From assembly GCA_024223125.1 (NCBI GenBank), contig JAAEOP010001158.1:1-5113 (forward strand): a stretch of 5,113 bases of DNA. Reading direction: 5' to 3'. The position numbers and the translations under genes were made by a program. Below, in pieces: positions 1 to 4,965 of the stretch. How positions within the stretch are numbered: position 1 is the first letter of the stretch; each line of letters opens with the position of its first letter. The DNA comes from Chloroflexota bacterium. Its GTDB lineage: Bacteria > Chloroflexota > Anaerolineae > Promineifilales > Promineifilaceae. The notes beneath the pieces are model-generated. The model had not been told where the DNA came from, did not search any database, and saw only the letters and a program-made list of their open reading frames with translations.

Positions 1-90
1 AGCCTGTACCGGTTTCGGATAAAGATATCGGGGTGGAGCACGTTTCGGGCAGAATAAGAAATTCAAAAAATGCACACCGTCGATAACCTG

Positions 91-233
91 GTCTACAGGT
101 AACCGTTCAGTCCCCCCCCTCCTCGTTACCACGCTCCTGCGTGGTAATGCCTACCTGCTGCGCCGTATCGAGCATAGGCGTTCCAACGCTGGAGCATTGG
201 AACGAGGGGGGTGAACGATTACGTCTACAGGTA
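91..233. repeat. Branched palindromic (cloverleaf-like) element with flanking 11-base direct repeats
   Basis: An outer stem pairs GTTCA (105-109) with TGAAC (212-216) and CCTCG (121-125) with CGAGG (203-207); a C-run and G-run lie between these stems. It encloses three hairpins: TTACCACGC/GCGTGGTAA (126-134/139-147, loop TCCT), GCCTA/TAGGC (149-153/175-179) with an inner TGCT/AGCA, and GTTCCAA/TTGGAAC (180-186/197-203). The element is bracketed by the direct repeat GTCTACAGGTA at 91-101 and 223-233, which looks like a target-site duplication. Dispersed non-autonomous palindromes of this kind are common in Chloroflexota and cyanobacteria. No transposase is present. Mobility is inferred; the folding and repeats are seen directly. 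Confidence 0.65.
121..147. repeat. 27-base repeat unit, copy 1 (hairpin with TCCT loop)
   Basis: Bases 121-147 are identical to 2700-2726. The core is the palindrome TTACCACGC, loop TCCT, GCGTGGTAA. In this copy the base of the hairpin is not self-complementary, because the pairing partner of CCTCG lies about 80 bases away at 203-207. In copy 2 the same CCTCG closes directly on the hairpin. Confidence 0.85.
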
Positions 234-251
234 TGGGGATGCCCATTATTG

Positions 252-269
252 TTTGAATACGCATACATC
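252..269. promoter_or_regulatory. Probable auxiliary LacI-family operator
   Basis: TTGAATACGCATACA (253-267) matches the main operator at 412-426 in 14 of 15 positions, including the central CG typical of LacI-family sites. The two centres are 159 bases apart, about 15 helical turns at 10.5 bp per turn, so both sites would face the same side of the helix. No good promoter hexamers surround it, which fits an auxiliary site used for repression by looping. The role is inferred from similarity and spacing. Confidence 0.6.
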
Positions 270-399
270 TAATCAGAGTACAATCTCGCTCAAGAAGTGC
301 CAATAAACGCTCCACCCACTCTAAATAATCACTTATTATTCCACGTTTTATTGTTTTTTAGAGTTCTACGCTGATTGTTGTCAAATCCGAGAACTTGAA

Positions 400-428
400 T
401 TGACATTTTTATTGAATACGTATACAAT
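400..428 (+). promoter_or_regulatory. Sigma-70 promoter of the transporter operon
   Basis: The -35 box is a perfect TTGACA (400-405). After a 17-base spacer the -10 box is TACAAT (423-428), one mismatch from TATAAT. Transcription should start near 434-436, giving a leader of about 530 nt before the binding-protein gene at 963. The downstream part of the spacer and the whole -10 lie inside an 18-base operator. I found no comparable promoter closer to 963. Confidence 0.8.
411..428. promoter_or_regulatory. LacI-family operator overlapping the transporter promoter
   Basis: ATTGAATACGTATACAAT is an 18-base palindrome with eight of nine half-site pairs matching (only 415/424 fail) and a central CG. 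LacI-family hinge helices classically insert at such a central CpG step. It covers the -10 box, so binding would block RNA polymerase. A variant of the same site with 14 of 18 identical bases sits at the same offset from the -35 box in front of the LacI-family gene (4948-4965). The binding protein is therefore most likely the product of that gene. Confidence 0.8.
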
Positions 429-440
429 CGGGGTGATTTA

Positions 441-495
441 GCCGCTAAACAAGAGCGAAGTGAAAAGGAATATCATTTCTTTCATTATCAGCGGC
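441..495 (+). other. Stem-loop near the 5' end of the leader transcript
   Basis: GCCGCT (441-446) pairs with AGCGGC (490-495). Inside, TGAAA (461-465) pairs with TTTCA (480-484) and GGAA (467-470) with TTTC (476-479), around the loop TATCA with one bulged A. It would form within a few bases of the predicted transcription start, where such structures often protect mRNA from decay. The function is inferred. Confidence 0.45.
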
Positions 496-597
496 AAAAC
501 AAAACGGCATAACACCACTTCCCACAAAGATTATAACAAAACAACCGACACCGAAGCCGGATTTATAACAACCGAACAAATCTATCTTGAAACGTAG
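460..597 (+). CDS. Possible 45-codon leader ORF (doubtful)
   Basis: A GTG at 460 opens a 45-codon frame ending in TAG at 595-597. It begins Met-Lys-Arg-Asn-Ile-Ile-Ser-Phe-Ile-Ile if GTG is read as Met, then becomes rich in Lys, Thr, Asn and His. It lies just after the regulated promoter and ends 18 bases before a terminator-like hairpin, a place where a leader peptide could sit. Against it, the only upstream purine stretch (AGAG, 452-455) is a poor ribosome binding site and too close. No family is recognised and there is no run of a single amino acid as in classical attenuators. An open frame of this size easily occurs by chance. Confidence 0.15.
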   Translation: MKRNIISFIISGKTKRHNTTSHKDYNKTTDTEAGFITTEQIYLET

Positions 598-615
598 TTA
601 TTCAAGCCGGTGAAT

Positions 616-650
616 CCTTGCGATGGTTTCCAACTTGCAAGGTTTTTCTT
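616..650 (+). terminator. Intrinsic-terminator-like hairpin inside the leader
   Basis: CCTTGC (616-621) pairs with GCAAGG (637-642). The 15-base loop contains a small inner TGG/CCA stem. The hairpin is followed at once by TTTTTCTT (643-650). It lies about 200 nt after the predicted transcription start and 313 bases before the binding-protein start codon. It could stop part of the transcripts early, release a short RNA, or be bypassed under some condition. The stem is only six pairs, so strength is uncertain. Confidence 0.5.
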
Positions 651-654
651 GTCT

Positions 655-680
655 AAACTGAAACCAGTTTGAAACCAGTA
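655..680. repeat. Short tandem repeat GAAACCAGT
   Basis: GAAACCAGT occurs at 660-668 and again at 671-679, an 11-base period. The first copy also makes a small hairpin, AAACTG (655-660) with CAGTTT (665-670). A run of six T follows at 681-686. I see no clear function. Confidence 0.5.
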
Positions 681-685
681 TTTTT

Positions 686-790
686 TGTCATTGTGAACGA
701 AGCGAGAAATCTTTACGCAACAAATACTACAATTTGACTTGGAAGATTTCGTGCAAAGCCCGCTTTGCCACGTTCCTCATCGAAATGACA
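686..790. repeat. 105-base inverted-repeat element in the leader
   Basis: TGTCATT (686-692) is matched by AATGACA (784-790), and GAAATCTT (706-713) by AAGATTTC (743-750). A separate internal hairpin GCAAAG/CTTTGC (753-758/763-768) has the loop CCCG. The ends, TGTCATT...GAACGAAGCGAGAAATCTT and a matching GAAATGACA, resemble a dispersed repeat type seen between genes in many environmental genomes. It has no coding capacity. It lies in the untranslated leader, so it would be transcribed. Confidence 0.5.
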
Positions 791-850
791 GTTGGTTGAA
801 CCCTCCCAAAAGTATCGGTCTCATTCTGTTTTCAGTATAGATAGATATTT

Positions 851-890
851 AGTTTTCAGGCCACAGTGCCTAACTCAAAATAAGGAGGTG
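851..890 (+). other. Small hairpin followed by an unused perfect Shine-Dalgarno sequence
   Basis: AGTT/AACT (851-854/872-875) and AGGC/GCCT (858-861/868-871) form an interrupted hairpin with the loop CACAGT. Just after it, TAAGGAGGTG (881-890) is the full complement of the usual 16S rRNA 3' end. No start codon lies at a proper distance. The next ATG, at 925, is followed directly by TAA. It may be a ribosome standby site or a relic of a lost leader gene. Confidence 0.35.
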
Positions 891-949
891 TACCGAAAAA
901 AATTTAAACCAATCAGCAATTAGGATGTAAAAAATCAAAACCAATATTT

Positions 950-955
950 AGGAGG
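950..955 (+). promoter_or_regulatory. Ribosome binding site of the binding-protein gene
   Basis: AGGAGG ends seven bases before the ATG at 963. This near-ideal spacing fixes the start codon. Confidence 0.85.
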
Positions 956-962
956 AAAAGGA

Positions 963-2501
963 ATGTTTTCCAAGAACAAAAAAGTTTTATTGTTACTATT
1001 AGCGTCTCTGGTGGTGCTGGCCCTGGTGGGAACAGCCTGCGGTGGAGCCGCTCAGCCACAAAAAGTGGTTGAGACCGTTGTTGTTGAAAAAGAAGTTGAG
1101 AAGATAGTAGAAAAAGAAGTAACCGTTGTCGAGACGGTTGAGGTTGAAGTTGAAAAAATTGTCGAGGTTGAGGTTGAAAAAGAAGTTGAAAAAATTGTCG
1201 AGGTCGAGGTTGAAAAAGAGATGGAAGCGCTGCCGTTTGGCCTGAAGCCGGGTAAGCCTTACGACGGCACGGAACTGAGTTTCCTGATTTGCTGCAATAC
1301 CGCAGCGCAGTTCCACGCCCTGGACGTGAAGAGTAATTCAGAGTTCTACGACATGACCGGTATCAAGGTTAGCTGGGATGACGTGCCGTATGGCGCTTTC
1401 CAGGAAAAGTTGGTCACGGAAGCCACATCAGCTTCTGACAACTACGACCTTTTCGCGTTCACCGATGCTTGGGGCGCCGGCCTGAAACCTTATATGGTTC
1501 CATTGAATCCCTTGCTTGAAAAAGATGACGCCGCCCATCTTGATTTATCCGATTTCCCGAATGCCTATATTGAAGCCAGTAAAGGTCTAGACGGCGCGGT
1601 TTATGGCATCCCGTTGCGAGGACACCCCTTTATGTTCTTCTATCGCCAGGATATTTTTGACGAGTTGGGCCTGGAAGCTCCGACCACCTGGGCCGAGTTG
1701 GAAGAAGTATCTGAAGTCATCAAGGCCGAGAAACCCGATATGTTCCCACTGTCGGTGTACTACGGCATCAACGCCGGTCAGAATACCTTCTGGTGGGAAG
1801 CCTTGCTGTGGAGCAACGGTGGCGACTTGTTTGATGAAAACTGGAAGCCGATCTTTAATAACGAAGCCGGTGTTGAAGCCACTGAGCGCTATATCTCCTG
1901 GCTAAACAATGAACTCACCGGCCCCGGGTCGGTGGCTTTCAATGAACAAGAGGGACTTGAAGAAATGCTGCAAGGGCGCGCCGCTATGTTTATGGGTTGG
2001 TGGTGGATGTACAGCCGTCTGAAAGATTGCGAACGCGCGCCGGATGTTTGCGAAAACGTTGGTTTTGCTACCGCCCCCAGTTGGGAAGGCAAAGGCAAAC
2101 CCAGCACCTACGGTCACGTTTGGCCGATGGGTATCAACAAATATTCCAGAAATCAGGAAGCAGCTTGGGAATATATGAAGTGGGTTCACAGCCAGGAAGT
2201 TCAGAAAGCCGTTATTACCGACAAAAGCGCCCCGGAAGTTAGCTCAAACGTGGCCACCCGGCTTTCTGTCTTGAGCGATCCGGAAGTGAACGAAGTTAAT
2301 AGTGGCTTGCCGGAAGTAGGCGGCGCTATCTTGGCCGATGCCCGCACCAACCCCATCATCCCCGAATGGCTCGAAATTCTGAGTATTCTGGAAGTTGGTC
2401 TTAATGATATGGCCGCCGGTGGGGCCGACGTGCAATCTACTCTGGACCAAATGGCGGAAGATGTTGAAGCCATTATGGACCGGGGCGGTTACTACGAATA
2501 A
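963..2501 (+). CDS. ABC transporter extracellular solute-binding lipoprotein (family 1, carbohydrate type)
   Basis: This 512-residue protein should capture a sugar or sugar-like solute outside the cell and deliver it to the permeases encoded downstream. Residues 1-25 are a signal peptide: basic MFSKNKK, a Leu/Val core, then Gly-Thr-Ala before Cys26. This is a slightly atypical lipobox, with Cys26 the likely lipidated residue. Residues 34-88 form a Val/Glu/Lys linker that includes a perfect 12-residue tandem repeat (63-74, 75-86); such linkers are typical of Chloroflexota. The binding domain starts near 100. Family-like segments are YDLFAFTDAWG (161-171), the GIPLRG stretch followed by FFYRQDIFDELGL (215-237), and APTTWAEL (239-246). 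The aromatic patch Trp346-348/Tyr350 may stack on a sugar. Cys110-Cys111 and Cys356/Cys363 could form disulfides. The substrate is unknown. An LacI-type operator overlaps its promoter. Confidence 0.93.
   Translation: MFSKNKKVLLLLLASLVVLALVGTACGGAAQPQKVVETVVVEKEVEKIVEKEVTVVETVEVEVEKIVEVEVEKEVEKIVEVEVEKEMEALPFGLKPGKPYDGTELSFLICCNTAAQFHALDVKSNSEFYDMTGIKVSWDDVPYGAFQEKLVTEATSASDNYDLFAFTDAWGAGLKPYMVPLNPLLEKDDAAHLDLSDFPNAYIEASKGLDGAVYGIPLRGHPFMFFYRQDIFDELGLEAPTTWAELEEVSEVIKAEKPDMFPLSVYYGINAGQNTFWWEALLWSNGGDLFDENWKPIFNNEAGVEATERYISWLNNELTGPGSVAFNEQEGLEEMLQGRAAMFMGWWWMYSRLKDCERAPDVCENVGFATAPSWEGKGKPSTYGHVWPMGINKYSRNQEAAWEYMKWVHSQEVQKAVITDKSAPEVSSNVATRLSVLSDPEVNEVNSGLPEVGGAILADARTNPIIPEWLEILSILEVGLNDMAAGGADVQSTLDQMAEDVEAIMDRGGYYE
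1149..1220 (+). repeat. 36-base in-frame tandem duplication in the linker
   Basis: Bases 1149-1184 and 1185-1220 encode the same 12 residues, VEKIVEVEVEKE. They differ at only two third-codon positions (GTT/GTC and GAA/GAG). Weaker copies of the same Val/Glu/Lys unit extend upstream from about 1062. The near identity at DNA level suggests recent slippage or recombination that changed the linker length. Confidence 0.85.
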
Positions 2502-2512
2502 ACCGATGTTTT

Positions 2513-2557
2513 AGGTGGAGCGAGAAACCTGCACAATGTGTCCGTCTCGCTCCATCT
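2513..2557 (+). other. Strong stem-loop after the binding-protein stop codon
   Basis: TGGAGCGAGA (2516-2525) pairs perfectly with TCTCGCTCCA (2545-2554). Three further pairs, one of them G-T, extend the stem to 2513/2557. The 19-base loop contains a small CAC/GTG stem. It begins 12 bases after the stop codon. There is no T-run, so it is not a standard intrinsic terminator. A 3' structure here could block exonucleases and keep binding-protein mRNA abundant relative to the permeases, as the palindromes between malE and malF do in E. coli. That role is inferred. Confidence 0.6.
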
Positions 2558-2560
2558 CAC

Positions 2561-2775
2561 TTATCAGGAGTGCAGATTCAGTAGATCCAAATTTCAGGCT
2601 CGGAGGGGGTGCGCCATAATATGGCGTGTAACCCCCGACGCCAGTTACAAACCGGCTTGGAGCGTTAAAAATTGGATCCACTGAGATTGAAATCTGCCCC
2701 CTCGTTACCACGCTCCTGCGTGGTAACGAGGGGAAAAATTGCGACAAAGTGAACATTGCACTGCACTCCTGATAA
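2561..2775. mobile_element. MITE-like element with 15-base perfect terminal inverted repeats
   Basis: TTATCAGGAGTGCAG (2561-2575) is the exact reverse complement of 2761-2775. A second nested pair, CAGTAGATCCAA (2579-2590) and TTGGATCCACTG (2672-2683), matches at 11 of 12 positions. CAGATT/AATCTG (2573-2578/2691-2696) also pair. Internal hairpins are GGGGGT/ACCCCC (2605-2610/2631-2636) around GCCAT/ATGGC, and the perfect 2698-2733 stem. The repeats can be read as TCAGGAGTGCAG flanked by TA at both ends, as expected for an IS630/Tc1-type insertion into TA. No transposase is encoded. It lies within the operon, ending 34 bases before the permease start, and has no obvious terminator on the + strand. 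Confidence 0.65.
2698..2733. repeat. Perfect 16-bp hairpin, 27-base repeat copy 2
   Basis: CCCCTCGTTACCACGC (2698-2713), loop TCCT, and its exact complement (2718-2733) form a very stable stem. Bases 2700-2726 are identical to 121-147. It is nested inside the 2561-2775 element. It is followed by AAAAA rather than T on the + strand, so it is not a canonical terminator for the operon. Confidence 0.85.
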
Positions 2776-2796
2776 ATATAGTTGCGCAGTAAATTT

Positions 2797-2801
2797 AGGA
2801 G
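2797..2801 (+). promoter_or_regulatory. Ribosome binding site that fixes the first permease start
   Basis: AGGAG lies eight bases before the ATG at 2810. The same frame stays open back to a TTG at 2756. That codon lies inside the inverted-repeat element and has no ribosome binding site, so the ATG is preferred. Confidence 0.8.
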
Positions 2802-2809
2802 CGTGTGGG

Positions 2810-4084
2810 ATGAGTAAAAGACTACCACAATTAGTGCTGCCGATGGGAATCATCATTTTAATATGTTTTTTCCTGCCCTGGCTGCCCCCCAATATTACCG
2901 GGTTTGACCTGGCCAGCGCCAATGTGAGCGGGGCGGAAGGGTTTGGCTTCTTTTACACCATTTTGCTTGGGGCAATCTTGATGATAGGGTTTGGCTTTCC
3001 ACTGTGGAAAAACCAATACAAGCAGAATGCCTCCTTTTCCACAACCATTGGGGCTTCTTTGGTTGTTTTAGTTATTTTCTTTGGGATGACTACCCTGGCC
3101 GGCCCTACATTTTTAAATATCGATCTTTTTAGTTTGGCCCAATTTGGTTTTTGGGCAATTCTTGGGGCCGGCATTGTAGGTTTTATTGGGGCAATTGCCA
3201 GTTTTTCTCGTGAACCTAAAAATGTTAAATTCTTGCTGCTTACCCCATCGCTGCTGGTGGTGATGGCAGTTACGGCCTACCCACTGGTCAATACGTTTAT
3301 CATTAGCTTCCGCGAGTGGCGACTGGACCGATCGCCCCGGCCAACCGATTTTGTTGGCCTGGAAAACTACATTCGGGCCTTTGGTGACAGATTCTTTTGG
3401 AATAGCGTTTACGTCACCCTTACTTTTACCATTATTTCCGTTGTTTTATCGGTGGTCATTGGCCTGGCTATGGCTTTGATCTTGCAGAAACCAAGCCGGT
3501 TCAATACCGTGGTCAAGACTTCGTTAATCTTTCCCTTTGCCGTAGCCCCCGCCCTAAAGGGCTTCTCTTGGCGGTTTATGCTGAACCCGTCGTGGGGTGT
3601 TTATGACACTATGCTTGATACCATATTTCCGTTCGCCGCCGATGTGGTTTGGTTATCTAACGCGTTTTGGGCTCAATTCTGGCTGGCAATGTCAGAAGTG
3701 TGGGGCTGGGCGCCGTTGATTGCCTTGATGTTTATTGGCGCATTGGGTTCTATCTCTCCCTCTATTTTTGAAGCGGCTAAAGTAGAGGGCGCTAACAACT
3801 TTGAACTCTTCTGGAACATCACGCTCCCCTTATTAAAGCCGGTCATCATCATTATCACCCTCTTAAAAACCATCTTCTCGCTTAAAATGTTCGACCAGGT
3901 GGTGACAATGACCGGCGGCGGGCCGGGTAGAGCGACACAGACGCTTAATTTTTATGTCTACATCAATGGCTTTCGATTTATTGATATGGGGTATGCCAGC
4001 GCGCTGGCCTATCTGTTAATTATAGCCTTAACCGTATTTGCCATTTTGTATGTTAAGGCGCTATACGGTAAGGGAGGCGTGTAA
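2810..4084 (+). CDS. ABC transporter permease, MalF/UgpA type, with an extra N-terminal membrane domain
   Basis: One of two inner-membrane subunits that form the translocation channel. The 424 residues are about 120-130 more than a usual UgpA-type permease. Residues 1-132 hold about four additional helices (roughly 7-25, 47-66, 79-97 and 107-131). The first ends in FFLPW, followed by NITGFDLAS, a pattern resembling small membrane domains found in Chloroflexota proteins. The canonical part starts near 139 (FLLLTPSLLVVMAVTAYPL) and has about six helices. The cytoplasmic EAA loop that contacts the ATPase is intact: Glu321-Ala-Ala, Gly327, Ile337 and Leu339-Pro340. A typical GGGPGRATQTLNFYVY segment follows at 369-384. 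Three bases separate it from the next permease. Substrate not determinable. The family is certain; the role of the N-terminal domain is unknown. Confidence 0.93.
   Translation: MSKRLPQLVLPMGIIILICFFLPWLPPNITGFDLASANVSGAEGFGFFYTILLGAILMIGFGFPLWKNQYKQNASFSTTIGASLVVLVIFFGMTTLAGPTFLNIDLFSLAQFGFWAILGAGIVGFIGAIASFSREPKNVKFLLLTPSLLVVMAVTAYPLVNTFIISFREWRLDRSPRPTDFVGLENYIRAFGDRFFWNSVYVTLTFTIISVVLSVVIGLAMALILQKPSRFNTVVKTSLIFPFAVAPALKGFSWRFMLNPSWGVYDTMLDTIFPFAADVVWLSNAFWAQFWLAMSEVWGWAPLIALMFIGALGSISPSIFEAAKVEGANNFELFWNITLPLLKPVIIIITLLKTIFSLKMFDQVVTMTGGGPGRATQTLNFYVYINGFRFIDMGYASALAYLLIIALTVFAILYVKALYGKGGV
4072..4077 (+). promoter_or_regulatory. Ribosome binding site of the second permease, inside the first permease gene
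   Basis: GGGAGG ends 10 bases before the ATG at 4088 and lies within the last codons of the first permease, which suggests coupled translation. It supports 4088 rather than the in-frame ATG at 4100. Confidence 0.7.
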
Positions 4085-4087
4085 AAA

Positions 4088-4915
4088 ATGAGCCTTACGA
4101 TGAAAAAACGGCTGGGTTGGGTGGGCGATAATCTCGCCGCGCTTCTTTGCCTGTTATTTGTAATATTCCCAATTTTTTGGCTTATTATAACCGCCTTCAA
4201 GCCGGAAAAATATGTTTACTCCAATGCCATCTTCTTCCCGCCGACATTGGATAACTTTAGAGCAATTTTTGGAGAGGCCCTGGACTTTGGTCCCTTCCTT
4301 GTTAATAGTCTCATCATATCTTCTGCAACCGTGCTAATTGCCGTGCCTCTGGCTATTATGGCCTCCTATGTCCTTTCACGATACGTATTTAAAGGCAGTA
4401 CACCCATTCTTATTTGGTTTTTGTGTACTCAATTTTTGCCGCCGGTCGTGGTGGTTATTCCATTTTTCACCCTGTTTCGACAACTTGGCATTATTGATAC
4501 CCGGCTATCGCTTATTATTATAAATCTATCCCTGACCGTACCCTACGCGGTCTGGATGCTCAAAGGGTTTGTCGATTCTTTGCCCACAGAAATTGAGCAA
4601 GCAGCCGAGGTGGACGGCTGTACCGAACTTCAGGTGCTGCGCTATATTACCGTCCCGCTGATGATGCCCGGTATCATCACCACTGCCGTATTTTCTTTCA
4701 TCATCGCCTGGAATGAATTTCTCTACGCCCTGGTGCTTACCAGAGACGTTGCTACAACAATGACCGTGGGCCTGCTGACCACCCAAACCCATCGCGGCGT
4801 GCAGTGGGAGTGGATGTCGGCGGCTGGTATCCTGGTAATGATCCCAATATTTGTATTATCCCTTTTCATCAGAAAATACTTTGTCGAAGGGATGACAATG
4901 GGCGCGGTAAAGTAG
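4088..4915 (+). CDS. ABC transporter permease, MalG/UgpE type
   Basis: The second channel subunit, pairing with the product of 2810-4084. At 275 residues it has the normal length for the family, with six predicted helices (about 13-36, 71-96, 106-130, 140-160, 192-214 and 245-262). The N-terminus shows the usual pattern: a basic start, a first helix, then ITAFKP (34-39) and a PPTLDNF motif (51-57). The EAA loop spans about 170-190: Glu170-Gln171-Ala172-Ala173, Asp176-Gly177, Ile187 and Pro190. Gln stands where the first Glu of the motif is usual, a tolerated change. The C-terminus FVEGMTMGAVK is typical of MalG-type proteins. No ATPase gene follows, so the ATP-binding subunit must come from elsewhere. 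I see no terminator between this gene and the LacI-family gene. Confidence 0.95.
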   Translation: MSLTMKKRLGWVGDNLAALLCLLFVIFPIFWLIITAFKPEKYVYSNAIFFPPTLDNFRAIFGEALDFGPFLVNSLIISSATVLIAVPLAIMASYVLSRYVFKGSTPILIWFLCTQFLPPVVVVIPFFTLFRQLGIIDTRLSLIIINLSLTVPYAVWMLKGFVDSLPTEIEQAAEVDGCTELQVLRYITVPLMMPGIITTAVFSFIIAWNEFLYALVLTRDVATTMTVGLLTTQTHRGVQWEWMSAAGILVMIPIFVLSLFIRKYFVEGMTMGAVK

Positions 4916-4936
4916 GCATCATCCAGGCCTCCCATT

Positions 4937-4965
4937 TTGACACCCGGCATGAATACCTATACTAT
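4937..4965 (+). promoter_or_regulatory. Promoter of the LacI-family regulator gene
   Basis: The -35 box is a perfect TTGACA (4937-4942). A 17-base spacer leads to TACTAT (4960-4965), a 4 of 6 match to the -10 consensus. TATACT at 4958-4963 is a better hexamer but with a 15-base spacer. The arrangement copies the transporter promoter base for base in spacing, with a weaker -10, which fits low expression of a repressor. Confidence 0.65.
4948..4965. promoter_or_regulatory. LacI-family operator in front of the regulator gene
   Basis: CATGAATACCTATACTAT matches the operator at 411-428 in 14 of 18 positions and begins at the same distance (five bases) after the -35 box. The central CG is replaced by CC, so binding may be weaker. 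It implies autoregulation by the protein encoded at 4998. Confidence 0.65.

Noticed and set aside
3..86. Possible C-terminal tail of an upstream gene (27 codons open to TAA at 84-86)
   Set aside because: Too short to recognise, and chance open frames of this length are common. It cannot be supported from this window.
105..216. CRISPR array or tRNA-like gene
   Set aside because: There are no regularly spaced identical repeats with unique spacers. The cloverleaf-like fold lacks tRNA consensus features such as GTTCRA in a T arm with a seven-base acceptor and anticodon arm.
792..848. Second promoter close to the binding-protein gene (TTGAAC or TTGGTT with TATAGA)
   Set aside because: No pair of hexamers has proper spacing and quality, in contrast to 400-428.
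999..1316. 105-codon minus-strand frame rich in Asn, Phe and Leu
   Set aside because: It is the mirror of the Val/Glu/Lys repeat of the binding-protein linker. No start signals or family features are seen.
2698..2733. Operon-internal intrinsic terminator
   Set aside because: The stem is strong, but a run of A rather than T follows on the + strand, and the permeases downstream need the upstream promoter since none is seen in 2502-2809.
2756..2809. Longer first permease beginning at TTG 2756
   Set aside because: The extra 18 residues lie largely in the right terminal repeat of the inserted element, are not membrane-like, and have no ribosome binding site. AGGAG before ATG 2810 is well placed.
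2511..2922. Minus-strand open frames across the permease upstream region
   Set aside because: They run through palindromes and into the permease gene, with no recognisable protein and no ribosome sites.
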